64,000 nucleotides of DNA, taken from assembly GCA_014529385.2 (NCBI GenBank), contig CM043965.1, positions 61,083,433 through 61,147,432 of the forward strand. The letters are read 5' to 3'. Position 1 is the stretch's first letter, and every line of letters begins with the position of its first letter. Positions 10,893 through 21,040 of this stretch are shown piece by piece. The notes under the pieces are model-generated. The model had not been told where the DNA came from. It did not search any database and saw only the letters and a list, made by a program, of their open reading frames with translations. Origin of the DNA: Adiantum capillus-veneris. Lineage: Eukaryota > Streptophyta > Polypodiopsida > Polypodiales > Pteridaceae. A program made the translations under genes and the position numbers.

Positions 10893-12485
10893 TGTCATAA
10901 TAATCAATATCTAATTCTCCTAAATGATTTTCTCATATTAAACTGATCATTTAATGTGGGGAAGTGCCAAGGGAGAAAAAGCTAGAATATTGGTTAAGCT
11001 AGCAGACCGGCCACAGTAGGGATCCAAAGGAGGGAAAATAGGGATCCAAAGAGGGGGGCCATCTGCAAAAGAGCCATGTGAAACAATGGGCCAAAAAGAC
11101 CCTAAGGTTCAGCCCATTAAGACTTCCAAAATGCTAAGGTTCCAAAATTCAAAGGTTGTGTCCAAAGGTCAACCCTAGGAAAAATTGGATGCTTTGTGTG
11201 TGCCCTAAAAGTCTTTGCACATCCCTACATGGGAGGGGGCGAGCCCCAAAGCTAGGGGATGAGAGAGAAAGCCACACACACACACACACAGGCTCCCTTT
11301 ACACAAAGGGAATGAGGGACACATGTCAGCTCCCTAGGCCAGATGCCCACAAGGTGTGCCCAGTTCCTATTGGAAGACCCTTGAAGTGGACCAATGAGAA
11401 TTAAGCTAGAGTAAATCTAGTTTAATTAATTTAAAAACATTTAATAAAAGAAACCAATGAGAATTAAGTCTCCTAGAAGACTATTGGGCAGTCTCCCAAG
11501 GGGTCCAATGAGCATTCAGGAGCCCCATGGCTTGCCTGATTCCTATTGGCCAGGAGGCAAAGGGGTCCAATGAGAGTTTAGTTTAATTATTTAATTACCT
11601 AAAGCTCTCACAAAAGGGGAAAGGGGGACACATGTCAGAAGGCTATCACTTATGTTGCTTAATTCCTATTGGCTTGACCTGGGGAGGTCCAATGAGGCAA
11701 AAGCCAGACCTAATTAGCAGCTAGGGCTCGCCCAAGAGAGAGGGGGGGCTGATTTTTGCTTGGCTTTGACACACACACTCTCACACTTGACCATGTGTGA
11801 AGGGAAAATACTCTATCTCCTCCCAAGCTTTAATGGAGAGCTCATCACCTACTCCAAGCTTGTGAGATAGAAGCCTACATCAACACTCTCTTGGCATATG
11901 GATGCAAATCCAACCAAGAGCCAAGCTTCAATGCATGCTCATCTTCTCTACCAAGCTAATTACTAAGCTAAGCTATGCTAATATGAGTGATTATGTGAGG
12001 AGATGTACATCTTTCTCGTAAGATACTTCTTTTTCTTCTCAATCTACTCTCATACCCTGCTAGCTCTCACCATCTTCGAAGGTGTGTGAGGTCTTGGGTC
12101 TGAGAACGGGGATAATTCAAGTTGTGTTTGATTAAGTGTTTTGCTTGGTGTATGAAGCTTCCATCTTCATTGCACTAGCTAGGCTTGAAGGAACACAAAG
12201 AATTGTATTGTACAATGTCTCTCTTGATGGGAGAAACCATAATACAAAGCTTTTTGGAGGGGGGACCGGCTCCATGCAAATCCGGTCCTCAACTGTTGTC
12301 AATAGCTTAATTTCTCTCTCTTTTGAAAGTATTGTCGATGCTATCTAACTAGGTGTTATGCTTTTTGTTGCTCTCTCCACCCAAGCACTCTTGTAATTCT
12401 CATTAGGAATCTATTCTAATGAAATGCCCACTATGTTCATGCTAATTTCCGCTACACATAAGATTATAGGCCATTAAATGTTACA
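10893..12485 (+). repeat. 5' LTR of gypsy B
   Basis: 1,593 bp from TGTCATAA to ATGTTACA. It carries a short (CA)n tract near 11273-11290 and several short direct repeats with CAATGAGA/CCAATAGG phrases in both strands. The 70-codon frame at 12136-12348 is repeated identically in the 3' LTR simply because the LTRs are duplicates. Confidence 0.95.
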
Positions 12486-12486
12486 T

Positions 12487-12498
12487 TGGTATCAGAGC
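12487..12498 (+). other. Primer binding site of gypsy B
   Basis: TGGTATCAGAGC, complementary to the 3' end of plant initiator tRNA-Met, one base after the LTR. Minus-strand DNA synthesis starts here. Confidence 0.93.
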
Positions 12499-12902
12499 TC
12501 AAGGTTTCTCTTTTCTTGCTCAAGAAGGGAGGTCCTCAAGCTAGCTACAAATGGTTGGTATTATTAATTGCCTGTGAGTAAGTAGAATAGGGATTTTTCA
12601 GCCTTGCAGTGCGCCTGCCTTTGTGCAGTTAACGGGGCATCACCGTCGAGAGCTATGGTCTTAATAGTGGAGTCCTACGGGGCTTGCCTACGGCTTAACC
12701 ACTATTGAGCTATTAGAAGCTTGACAGGAGCCGGTGCTGTTTTGGTGTCGAAAGACCCTCTCTTCTATTCCTTGCAATTAATGGTATTCGAGCCGCGGGT
12801 ACAGTAGCTTGAGTGCTTTTTCTAAAGGGGTAAAGAGGAGTAGCAACTAGGGCTTGAAGTGCCAAAGTACACCTAAAAAGTTTATACCTAAAAGTTGTTA
12901 GA
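12499..12902 (+). other. Untranslated leader of gypsy B
   Basis: About 400 bp without a gene between the primer site and gag. It is conserved in copies A and C, which supports it as part of the element. Confidence 0.8.
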
Positions 12903-14507
12903 ATGGCTGACAATAGTAAAGAGAGTGAAATTAATGTTGATAACTTTGATTTTGCTCATGAGCAAGCTACTAATGATGCTTCAATGCTTGTTAACTATCT
13001 TGTTTCTAGGCTTCAACAAGCCATGGGCAATCCATCTCTCCAAAGTGAAGTGCAACGGCAGCTCCGTGCTCACGGGATTCTCCAAGCTCATCACCATGAC
13101 GAGAGAACACCTAGGAAGCCTCCTTGTGAGACTACCAAAAGAGGTCTCTCTCCGATTCGGGAAGAAGAAGAGAATCCATATGAAGGGCTCAAGAACTTAC
13201 TTCTTGATGATGCATCTCCTTCCCAAAGGAGAACTCAAGAGCCTCCACCGAAGGAACGAGAAAGAAGCGAGTCTCCCGTCACCTCGGCGGAGATGGCTCC
13301 ACGAAGACGGCGGGCTAAACGCTCTCCATCACCACCAAAGCGGAGAAGACCATTACACTCTTCTCCACGCCATAATTCAAAGAGGGATGATAAAAAGCAA
13401 GAGAAGAAAAAGGCGAGAAAGAGGACACCCTCTTCTCCATCTTCTTCATCCTCTTCCTCTTATGAAATCTATGGTGAAGACGACAAAGATCAAGACAAGA
13501 AAAAGGCGAGAAAGAGGTCACCCTCTTCTCCACCTTCTTCAAATTCTTCATCTTCTGAAGAAAGTGATGGTGCAACTTTTGAACCATCAAAAAGAAGAGG
13601 CCATAGGAAATCCTATGCCGCATGGAAGAGGTCGTCCAAGCTGAAGAAATTCAAAGAGGGAGGGAAGAGCATCTCTTTCCTTACCTATGATGGCACCTTT
13701 GGTGCTACAGACAAAGTTTTGGCCTTTATCCAGCAATTCGATGCGGCGTTTGGAGATGAGGGCTTCACGGAGTCCTCAACGCTACGCCATGTAGCTATGC
13801 ACTTTCAAAAGTCCGCCAGACAATGGTGGTCTAGCCTACGAGCCAACGGTGAAGCTCCACGAACATGGAAGGCTTTAAGAGCTTCCATTATGAAGCAGTT
13901 TTTGGCCACCGATGCCAAAGACAAAGTACTCACCGAATGGCGAAGCTTAAAGTTCTCTCCCAATGAATCCATCCACAAATATGTAGACAAGTTTTGGGAC
14001 CTACAACTCAAAGCCACTGTCTTCAAAAAGTTGGATTTTGGAGAGCAAAAGCAACAATTTTGTGCGGGCTTAACCGAAGAAATGGCGGAGTATGTCAACT
14101 CCCAAAGGCCACGTACCATATATGCGGTAATACACCATACTATGGTGGCCTCGCGAATCAATTTCCAAACGGGGGGTAAAAGAAATAATAAGCCCCCGGA
14201 AAACAAGGGTTCCAATGAGCCTAAGGGGAAGGACAATGTCCAAAAGTCTCCTAAGGGCAATTCCAACAAAGCCAAAGAGAAGGGAGTTTACAAAGGAAAG
14301 AATAAACTCTCTCCTGAAGAGCTTGAGCGTTATCGTAAAGATAACCGGTGTTTCAAGTGCGGCGAACAAGGGCATGCGTACCGCGCTTGTCCCCAAAAGA
14401 ACAACCGCCAAGATCCTCCTAGAGCTTCTTTGGTTGAAATCCAAGAGGAGGAGATTCACCAAACTCACCACAAAGGATCTCTCTATGCCATGCTTGGGGA
14501 AAGGTAA
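12903..14507 (+). CDS. gag: Gag polyprotein of gypsy B, 534 aa, intact
   Basis: Forms the cytoplasmic particle that packages element RNA. The start codon lies in 'gaATGgctgac', shared with copy C. Residues 1-130 are an acidic/neutral lead. Residues about 134-245 are very rich in Arg, Lys and Ser, with RSPSPPKRRRP and two imperfect copies of a KKARKR[TS]PSSP-polySer unit, resembling an SR domain. Residues about 256-390 match the retrotransposon gag domain (FIQQFDAAFG, WWSSLRANGEAP, QQFCAGL). A Lys-rich linker precedes one CCHC knuckle with C483, C486, H491 and C496. The frame ends shortly after it. The protease motif continues in the -1 frame, so the gag-pol junction is broken by one base relative to copy C. 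Confidence 0.93.
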   Translation: MADNSKESEINVDNFDFAHEQATNDASMLVNYLVSRLQQAMGNPSLQSEVQRQLRAHGILQAHHHDERTPRKPPCETTKRGLSPIREEEENPYEGLKNLLLDDASPSQRRTQEPPPKERERSESPVTSAEMAPRRRRAKRSPSPPKRRRPLHSSPRHNSKRDDKKQEKKKARKRTPSSPSSSSSSSYEIYGEDDKDQDKKKARKRSPSSPPSSNSSSSEESDGATFEPSKRRGHRKSYAAWKRSSKLKKFKEGGKSISFLTYDGTFGATDKVLAFIQQFDAAFGDEGFTESSTLRHVAMHFQKSARQWWSSLRANGEAPRTWKALRASIMKQFLATDAKDKVLTEWRSLKFSPNESIHKYVDKFWDLQLKATVFKKLDFGEQKQQFCAGLTEEMAEYVNSQRPRTIYAVIHHTMVASRINFQTGGKRNNKPPENKGSNEPKGKDNVQKSPKGNSNKAKEKGVYKGKNKLSPEELERYRKDNRCFKCGEQGHAYRACPQKNNRQDPPRASLVEIQEEEIHQTHHKGSLYAMLGER

Positions 14508-15040
14508 GAGAACATGATGCTTTTATTCTCTTTGACCCTGGTTCTACTCACAATTTCATATCTATGGAGTTAGCCACCAAGCTAGGCATACAATCCTACG
14601 AGATGGGAGATATCCTACCCGCAGACAGTGCCTTCAAGGGGCAAGAAGCTTCAGTCACTCCCTTAATCGGGAAATTGAGGCTTCATGTCCAAGGCTATGT
14701 GGACAAAGAGGACTTCTTTATCTCTCCTCTCAAGCATGAGGATGTAATCCTAGGGGCACCATGGTTTGACCGCCTGGCTGCCGATGTTAAATTTCCTGAA
14801 AGGAGAATCTCCTTTAAGTTCAGGGAAAAGGACATGTATATAGATGCTAAGGAGATGGGTAACACCATCCCCATTGTACATACACCAGCTTTCAACAAGT
14901 CAATAAAGAGCTCTATTTCCGTGTACATGATTTTTGTTAAAGATTCTCAAAATGAACCTAATGCTTTAACAAAAGAAAATAAAAGCAACCAAAAGGAATT
15001 AGAGTTATCAATTTTCTCAAGGGGTTTCAAGATGTTTTTA
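14462..15040 (+). pseudogene. Aspartic protease region of gypsy B, in its own frame
   Basis: The frame is open upstream to at least 14462 and overlaps the end of gag, reading 'LCHAWGKVREHD' then the active site 'LFDPGSTHNFIS' (Asp codon at 14534-14536), and later 'VILGAPWFD' for the flap/second-half region. It has no ATG of its own before the active site, so it depends on readthrough from gag. Around 15015-15040 the coding similarity moves again to the -1 frame ('FIDDIPCELPP'). Compared with copy C, each shift is one missing base. The protease would cut the gag-pol precursor. Uninterrupted within itself, but not connected to gag or RT. Confidence 0.82.
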
Positions 15041-15168
15041 TTGACGACATCCCTTGTGAGCTACCTCCTAAACGAGGTAATGACGACCATGCAATTGAAC
15101 TTCTTCCAGGAAGTTCACCGCCTAACAAACCTCCTTATAGAGTTTCTCAAGCTCAACAAGAGGAGATT

Positions 15169-17850
15169 ATGCGGCAAGTGCATGAGTTAGTTGAGAAGGG
15201 CATGGTTAGGCCTAGCTCATCTCCATTTTGCTCACCTGTGCTATTAGTGCAAAAGAAAGACGGCACATATCGTATGTGTGTCGACTATAGAGCACTAAAT
15301 AGGATCACTATCAAGAATAGGTTTCCCGTTCCAAGGGTAGAAGACCTATTTGATAAGCTACAAGGATCGACCTACTTCAGTAGGATTGACCTAAAAAGTG
15401 GCTATCATCAAATAAGGATAGTTGATCAAGACATTGTAAAGACCGCATTTCGTACTACATTTGGTCTTTACGAATACATTGTCATGCCTTTTGGCTTGAC
15501 CAATGCACCAGCCACATTCAACCGCTTGATGGAGAAGCTGTTCACGCCTCATCGAACCTTCACTGGAGTGTTCTTTGATGATATTATCATCTACTCTAAT
15601 TCATTGGAGGAACACAAGCAACACCTCCAGGTAATATTTCAAGTTTTAAGAGAGAATAAACTTTATGTTAATCGAAAGAAAAGTGAATTTTTCTTGCAAG
15701 AGATTCAATATTTAGGTCACATTATCTCTCAAGATGGAATCCAAATGGATCCATCCAAGTTAGAGGTAATAAAAGGATGGCCTAAACCAAGGAATCTTCA
15801 TGAACTAAGAAGCTTTATAGGTATGTGTGCATACTATAGACGCTTCATAGAAAAGTTCTCACAAATTGCAGGACCATTACATGACCTAACAAAGAAAAAT
15901 ATTAGGTATACGTGGTCTGCTAAGGAGAACAATGCTTTCGAAAAGCTTAAAGAAAAGCTTATCTCTCAACCTGTGCTTACACTACCGGATCTCTCAAAAC
16001 CATTTGAGGTCCAATGTGATGCTTGTGGTGATTGCCTTGGGGCTGTTCTGCTCCAAGAAGGGCACGCCATAGGCTATGAGAGTCGAAGGCTCGACCCTGT
16101 TGAGCAAGCTCTAGGCATATACGAAAAAGAACTCCTTGCAGTTCTACATGCCTTAGACTCATGGAAGCACTATTTATTGGGGACTCCTTTCATTCTGCGA
16201 ACGGATCACCAAAGTCTTAAGTACTTCATGACGCAGACCAAGCTCTCCAACAAACAAATGAGGTGGGCAAATTTTCTTTCGCAATTTCATTTTCATATTG
16301 CTCACATTGCTGGCAAGCATAATCAAGTAGCCGATGCACTCTCAAGACGACCGAGAGTGAATGCGGTTTCCATAGCAACTCACAATGATCTATCTTTAAT
16401 GATAGATGAGTATGCTATTGATCCCGATTTTAGAGATGTGATTTCAGCCCTTGCATTAGGGAAGAAAGAAGAACCATTTACTTTACAAGATGGTTATCTT
16501 CTCTATGGCAATAGACTATGCGTTACTAACTCACTACGTGAGAAAGTAATGTATGAATCTCATGCTCCCCCATATGCGGGGCATAGAGGGATTCAGTCTA
16601 CCCTAAAGGGAATTGAAACATATTTCTATTGGCCTACCATGAAAGTGAACATACACGAGTATGTTTCCAAATGTGTGGTATGTCAAAAGACAAAATTTGA
16701 TAGAGGGAAGCAACTTGGATTGCTTCAACCATTGCCAATCCCTAATTCACCTTGGGAGAGCATATCCATGGATTTTATCTTTGGATTGCCTAAGTCTATC
16801 CATGGGAATACGGGAATATGGACGATAGTAGACAGGTTCAGTAAACAAGCTCATTTTATACCTGTCAAAAAGACTATCAAAGCCCATCAAATGGCAACCC
16901 TCTTCATTTCACAAATTTTCAAGTACCATGGCTTGCCAATGTCCATAGTGTCGGATAGAGATCCTAGAATGACCAGTAATTTCTGGAAGGGTCTCTTTGA
17001 GAATTTAGGAACAAGGCTAAACTTCTCTTCGGCCTATCATCCACAAACTGATGGCCAAAGTGAAATAGCTAACCCAACCATTCTTGATCTACTAAAAGCC
17101 TATGTAACGGAAGTAGATCAAAGATCCCAATGGGAGAAGTACTTACCCTTAGTAGAGCATGCTTACAATAACACTGTACATACTTCCACAGGAAAAGCAC
17201 CTTTCGAGGTAATTGAGGGAAGATCAAAAAGTCCCTTGCTACTTGAGGTACATGGGAAGATCTTCACTGCAGATGAGTATAGCCGAGACCTACAAGAATC
17301 TTTCCAAAAGATTAAGGATGCTATCTCTATCTCACAGCAAAGGCAAAAGGCTGCTGCTGACAAGCACAGAAAAGCCCAAGACTTTAAAGAAAACGATTGG
17401 GTCTTGTTAAAGTTTCCCAAGGCTCGATTAAGGCACACGACGGGCAAGAATCCTACGGGCCACCAAAAGTACTATGCTAAACTAGCAAAAAGGTATTATG
17501 GTCCCTTCCAGATTCTTAGGCCAATCAATGAGATGGCCTATCAACTTAAGTTGCCCAATCATTGGCTCATACACAATGCTTTTCATGTGAGCCTATTAAA
17601 GCCTTACAAAGGAGAGCCACCTCAAGAACCAACTATTGAAGACCCACCGGAGATCGAGGACCACGAGGAGGTGCTGCAGCCCGAGTCCATTCTCCGACAT
17701 GAAGACAAGGTATTAAGAGGCGGTAAGACTATCCGACGATATCTTATTAAGTTTAAGAATTATCCTTTTGAAGATGCTAGATGGATGCAAGGCATACAAT
17801 TAAAGGATAACCTAAACCTTGTCAATGCTTACAATGCTTCCCAAGAGTAA
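15169..17850 (+). CDS. pol: Pol of gypsy B: RT, RNase H, integrase, chromodomain-like tail, 893 aa
   Basis: A long uninterrupted frame. The ATG at 15169 is internal, and coding similarity starts earlier near 15040. RT spans about residues 1-190 with catalytic F-F-D-D at 135-138. RNase H follows with Asp284 (QCDACGDCLG), the 'YEKELLAVLHAL' motif and Asp346 (RTDHQSLKYF). Integrase has an H-H-C-C zinc site (H465, H472, C502, C505) and the catalytic triad D535, D596, E632, with the usual 35 residues between the last two. A GPY-like segment leads to residues 838-880, a chromodomain-like stretch (PESILRHEDKVLRGG, YLIKFKNYPFEDARW) expected to guide insertion into chromatin. This is the signature of chromoviruses. 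All catalytic residues are present. Confidence 0.93.
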   Translation: MRQVHELVEKGMVRPSSSPFCSPVLLVQKKDGTYRMCVDYRALNRITIKNRFPVPRVEDLFDKLQGSTYFSRIDLKSGYHQIRIVDQDIVKTAFRTTFGLYEYIVMPFGLTNAPATFNRLMEKLFTPHRTFTGVFFDDIIIYSNSLEEHKQHLQVIFQVLRENKLYVNRKKSEFFLQEIQYLGHIISQDGIQMDPSKLEVIKGWPKPRNLHELRSFIGMCAYYRRFIEKFSQIAGPLHDLTKKNIRYTWSAKENNAFEKLKEKLISQPVLTLPDLSKPFEVQCDACGDCLGAVLLQEGHAIGYESRRLDPVEQALGIYEKELLAVLHALDSWKHYLLGTPFILRTDHQSLKYFMTQTKLSNKQMRWANFLSQFHFHIAHIAGKHNQVADALSRRPRVNAVSIATHNDLSLMIDEYAIDPDFRDVISALALGKKEEPFTLQDGYLLYGNRLCVTNSLREKVMYESHAPPYAGHRGIQSTLKGIETYFYWPTMKVNIHEYVSKCVVCQKTKFDRGKQLGLLQPLPIPNSPWESISMDFIFGLPKSIHGNTGIWTIVDRFSKQAHFIPVKKTIKAHQMATLFISQIFKYHGLPMSIVSDRDPRMTSNFWKGLFENLGTRLNFSSAYHPQTDGQSEIANPTILDLLKAYVTEVDQRSQWEKYLPLVEHAYNNTVHTSTGKAPFEVIEGRSKSPLLLEVHGKIFTADEYSRDLQESFQKIKDAISISQQRQKAAADKHRKAQDFKENDWVLLKFPKARLRHTTGKNPTGHQKYYAKLAKRYYGPFQILRPINEMAYQLKLPNHWLIHNAFHVSLLKPYKGEPPQEPTIEDPPEIEDHEEVLQPESILRHEDKVLRGGKTIRRYLIKFKNYPFEDARWMQGIQLKDNLNLVNAYNASQE

Positions 17851-18194
17851 GCAAATGTACAAAATGTTAAAAATGAACAAAATTTTTTGTCTTATAAGAC
17901 TCTCTTTTTCTTTATTTGTGCACAAAAATGAAGTACTATGCATGCTTAGATCAAGTTTGCGGAGACGACGTCTCCCAAACACCAAGTAGAGCTTGTCACT
18001 CTACTATGGAAGACTGATAGGACTAATGTGCAGACATGCTTGCGGCAGCCTCAGGCTCTCAAGCGCCAAATGGACTAGTCATCCATTATGGAATGATGTC
18101 GTAGGGTAACATAGGGATCCTCTACCCGCTAAGAAAAGGACTCATACATATGCTTTATCTTCTCTACACCATAGTCGAGGACGACTATGATTTC
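17851..18194 (+). other. 3' untranslated region of gypsy B
   Basis: Non-coding. Conserved in copies C' and C ('ggagac.acgtctccc', 'caccaagtagag', 'gtgcagacatgcttgcggcag'). The first of these forms an inverted repeat around 17961-17976. No frame of note. Confidence 0.75.
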
Positions 18195-18207
18195 AAGAGA
18201 GAGGTAA
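18195..18207 (+). other. Polypurine tract of gypsy B
   Basis: AAGAGAGAGGTAA directly before the 3' LTR. It is conserved in copies C' and C and is the likely start of plus-strand DNA synthesis. Confidence 0.8.
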
Positions 18208-18908
18208 TGTCATAATAATCAATATCTAATTCTCCTAAATGATTTTCTCATATTAAACTGATCATTTAATGTGGGGAAGTGCCAAGGGAGAAAAAGCTGA
18301 TCATAACACTCTCTTGGCATATGGATGCAAATCCAACCAAGAGCCAAGCTTCAATGCATGCTCATCTTCTCTACCAAGCTAATTACTAAGCTAAGCTATG
18401 CTAATATGAGTGATTATGTGAGGAGATGTACATCTTTCTCGTAAGATACTTCTTTTTCTTCTCAATCTACTCTCATACCCTGCTAGCTCTCACCATCTTC
18501 GAAGGTGTGTGAGGTCTTGGGTCTGAGAACGGGGATAATTCAAGTTGTGTTTGATTAAGTGTTTTGCTTGGTGTATGAAGCTTCCATCTTCATTGCACTA
18601 GCTAGGCTTGAAGGAACACAAAGAATTGTATTGTACAATGTCTCTCTTGATGGGAGAAACCATAATACAAAGCTTTTTGGAGGGGGGACCGGCTCCATGC
18701 AAATCCGGTCCTCAACTGTTGTCAATAGCTTAATTTCTCTCTCTTTTGAAAGTATTGTCGATGCTATCTAACTAGGTGTTATGCTTTTTGTTGCTCTCTC
18801 CACCCAAGCACTCTTGTAATTCTCATTAGGAATCTATTCTAATGAAATGCCCACTATGTTCATGCTAATTTCCGCTACACATAAGATTATAGGCCATTAA
18901 ATGTCACA
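18208..18908 (+). repeat. 3' LTR of gypsy B, with an 898-bp internal deletion
   Basis: The first 91 bp (18208-18298) and last 604 bp (18305-18908) match the 5' LTR almost perfectly. The part equivalent to 10984-11881 is replaced by six bases, GATCAT. The deletion removes most of the U3-like left half. Confidence 0.93.
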
Positions 18909-18913
18909 CCGAG
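18909..18913. repeat. Right target site duplication of gypsy B
   Basis: CCGAG, identical to 10888-10892. Confidence 0.95.
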
Positions 18914-19186
18914 TGTGAAAGATATGCCAAAAACCTCCGTTTGGGCCCAAAAGCGCAGCATAAATTGCCAAAAGAGGGTTGATAAATGTAGCTCCTAAAC
19001 AGTAGCTCGAATGAGGTTTTTGATGGCTCGAATGGCTCCAAAAGGGGGGTAAAACACCAAGACATTTGATGGAAATGCTCTTGGAAAGCTGAATTTGCCA
19101 ATGCCGAAGTCGAAACCCTGTTTGCACTCTTGAAAGTGCGCGCGCGCGGAAGCAATTTTCAGGAATGACACAACTCTGATACCAAT
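18914..19186 (-). other. Copia leader with primer binding site
   Basis: Resumes the copia sequence after the gypsy insertion. The complement of 19174-19184 is TGGTATCAGAG, an initiator tRNA-Met site two bases from the copia 5' LTR. The rest is leader with no clear frame. Confidence 0.8.
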
Positions 19187-19225
19187 TGTGAGTGCGCGAA
19201 TGCGGTGCGTGTGCAGAGAGTGAAA

Positions 19226-19314
<89 letters not shown>

Positions 19315-19487
19315 CACAGGATGTGGGTGGAGCTCCCAAATCTCACCGTATGAGCACCATGTGAGAATGTGAGTGAGAGCTCCTTATTCTTTGTATGTAA
19401 AAAGATTAAGGAGATAGATGTGGGCGGCCGGACACTTCCCGACAGACACGGGCAAAGCACGATGAGGCACACCGCCTGTACCTAACA
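19187..19487 (-). repeat. 5' LTR of the copia element
   Basis: 301 bp, TGTTAGG...CTCACA on the minus strand, matching 7797-8089. Contains (GA)n at 19227-19312, longer than in the partner LTR. Confidence 0.9.
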
Positions 19488-20280
19488 AAAACCAGTCAGA
19501 TAATGGACTCTAATCACCTTCACAAATTGTTTCTTGTAGCAAGAAGGGAATCCAGACTATGAAATGGGTTCAAGATACCTTAGAATTTTTCTATGTGCAC
19601 TGATTCACCCCCTAGCTCATATAGGTATGGCCAATCAAGAGGATAAACACAAAAACTAGCAATTACCCTCTACAAACGCAAGCTAGTGGATATGTAAAAC
19701 AAGAAATTTTTTTGCCACTCTCTACATTGAGGTCAATGCAGCCAGTAGGTGCAATAGAAAATGGTCTATGTTGCAAACTAATGATTGGTGGATCAAGATA
19801 CATGCAAGCTTGCGGAGGCTTCAATCACCGTTCAAGCGTAATGTCTTCATGTGGAGGGTATTGATGGGGCTATTCCATTAGCTATGCTTATGTTCAAAAA
19901 GGAAGTTGGTGTAGCTTATGTCGTAAAAATGAAACAGTGACACACATATTTTGGGATTGCAGCCAAGAAAGGACATGGTGGAAAGGGTTCAAGTTTTGGT
20001 GGAACCCAACTTGGAGAATCGAGTTTACAAAGGTGACATGCATGTTTGGATGCAAAATCAGGACTCGACATTGTTTTTTTCCATGTACTCTTTTCGGCTT
20101 TGGCATGTATGATATATTTGGAATATGAGGAATGCAAGTCTTTATGACCATGTGCGTGTATCAAGCACTAATATTCCCTCCCTAGATATTAAAGATAGGT
20201 GTAGCTTGAAGATGTTATGAATCTTAGAGATAAGGAATTCCAATAGAGATGTATGCTCATATTCTGTAAATTAACACTGG
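19488..20280 (+). mobile_element. LINE, 3' portion with RT zinc-binding domain
   Basis: Continuation of the LINE split at 7796. At 19790-20010, across frame breaks, there is a block like 'FKRNVFMWRV...IPLAM' followed by 'CSLCRKNETVTHIFWDC', the Cys/His pattern of the plant zf-RVT domain that ends LINE ORF2, and then a Trp-rich 'WWKGFKFWW'. No clean poly(A) tail is seen. The copy fades before the (GA)n tract at 20303. Confidence 0.75.
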
Positions 20281-20300
20281 AATATAAGAATATTTCCCAG

Positions 20301-20426
<126 letters not shown>

Positions 20427-20583
20427 TTTAATGTCATACTAGTGCATAATTGGTTCACTCTAGCACCAAAATAATACTTCACCAATAGACTATATAGATT
20501 GCCAAAAATCCATGCACCAACACTGCAAATTGCTGTTTTTCCTATTGTCTAATCATCACAAATGCAGGAGGAGAATATGTAGA

Positions 20584-21040
20584 TGGGAACAATCCCTAGG
20601 CTGGGGTTTTGACTGACAATTGAGTTAGTAATTATTGAGGCAGTTACTATAGTAACTACACAGTGGACAATTAGTTAGATACATAGCTTGACACCTAGAA
20701 ATATGGGCCATTACTTCATTTTACGGGGAATGCTTTGGGGAATGTCTTGCAGGAGAAGTCTTGAGAGACTTTGGCATTATGTATTGTGCTCTTGTACTCT
20801 TTTGCCTATAAGCTTAGAGAAATCCTTTGGCTCACACTGTACTCTATTCCGGTTGTATTGATCTGAATATAATCCACTTCCAGTGTCAGCTCTACTCTAT
20901 ATGTCATTTCTAGTTCAATCACTACTCCAGTTCCATTCTAGTATCAATGTCTTTGTCTGATCTGTGGTTTGAAGTTTGTCTATCTAAACTAAAACTAACT
21001 CTACCTCAACACTAGAATAGCTGTCTAAAGAGAAAAACCC
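20584..21040 (+). repeat. 5' LTR of gypsy D
   Basis: Matches 27014-27470, sharing the phrases 'ggccattacttcatttta', 'tgtattgtgctcttgtac' and 'cactattccagttcc' (with changes). The right end is approximate. No good tRNA primer site can be recognised just after it. Confidence 0.8.

Larger units (their letters stand above)
10893..18908 (+). mobile_element. Gypsy B: recent chromovirus-type Ty3/gypsy element of family 1
   Basis: A structurally complete insertion of 8,016 bp: 5' LTR (1,593 bp), primer site, gag, protease, RT, RNase H, integrase, chromodomain-like tail, polypurine tract and 3' LTR (701 bp, internally deleted). The target duplication CCGAG is perfect (10888-10892 and 18909-18913). 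Shared LTR parts are almost identical, with one difference noticed (ATGTTACA against ATGTCACA at the end), so the insertion is young. It sits in the copia element in the opposite orientation. Gag-protease-RT are in three different frames. Confidence 0.95.
7797..19487 (-). mobile_element. Ty1/copia deletion derivative, split by gypsy B
   Basis: On the minus strand this is a complete LTR-to-LTR structure: 5' LTR 19187-19487, tRNA-Met primer site, gag with CCHC knuckle, protease/pre-integrase region, the end of RT, a polypurine-like stretch, and 3' LTR 7797-8089. Gypsy B sits inside at 10893-18908. Without it the internal part is only about 3.1 kb, and integrase plus most of RT and all of RNase H are absent. 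Flanks are AAAAT (7792-7796) and AAAAC (19488-19492), a 4-of-5 match compatible with an old target duplication in the LINE. Confidence 0.85.

Noticed and set aside
12136-12348. 70-codon frame identical at 12136 and 18559 as a conserved gene
   Set aside because: The identity is due to the duplicated LTR, and related LTRs (copies A and C) do not keep the frame.
12487-12498. tRNA genes at the TGGTATCAGAGC sites
   Set aside because: Only 11-12 bases match, next to LTR or viral leader; these are primer sites, with no cloverleaf around them.
14440-14507. Programmed -1 frameshift at the gag-protease junction of gypsy B
   Set aside because: No X-XXY-YYZ heptamer is seen in the overlap, and copy C reads through in one frame with one extra base, so a deletion is simpler. 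Not fully excluded.
17163-17447. Minus-strand frames inside gypsy pol and gag (also 13805-14471)
   Set aside because: Shadows of the plus-strand coding frame; they follow its codon pattern and have no motifs.
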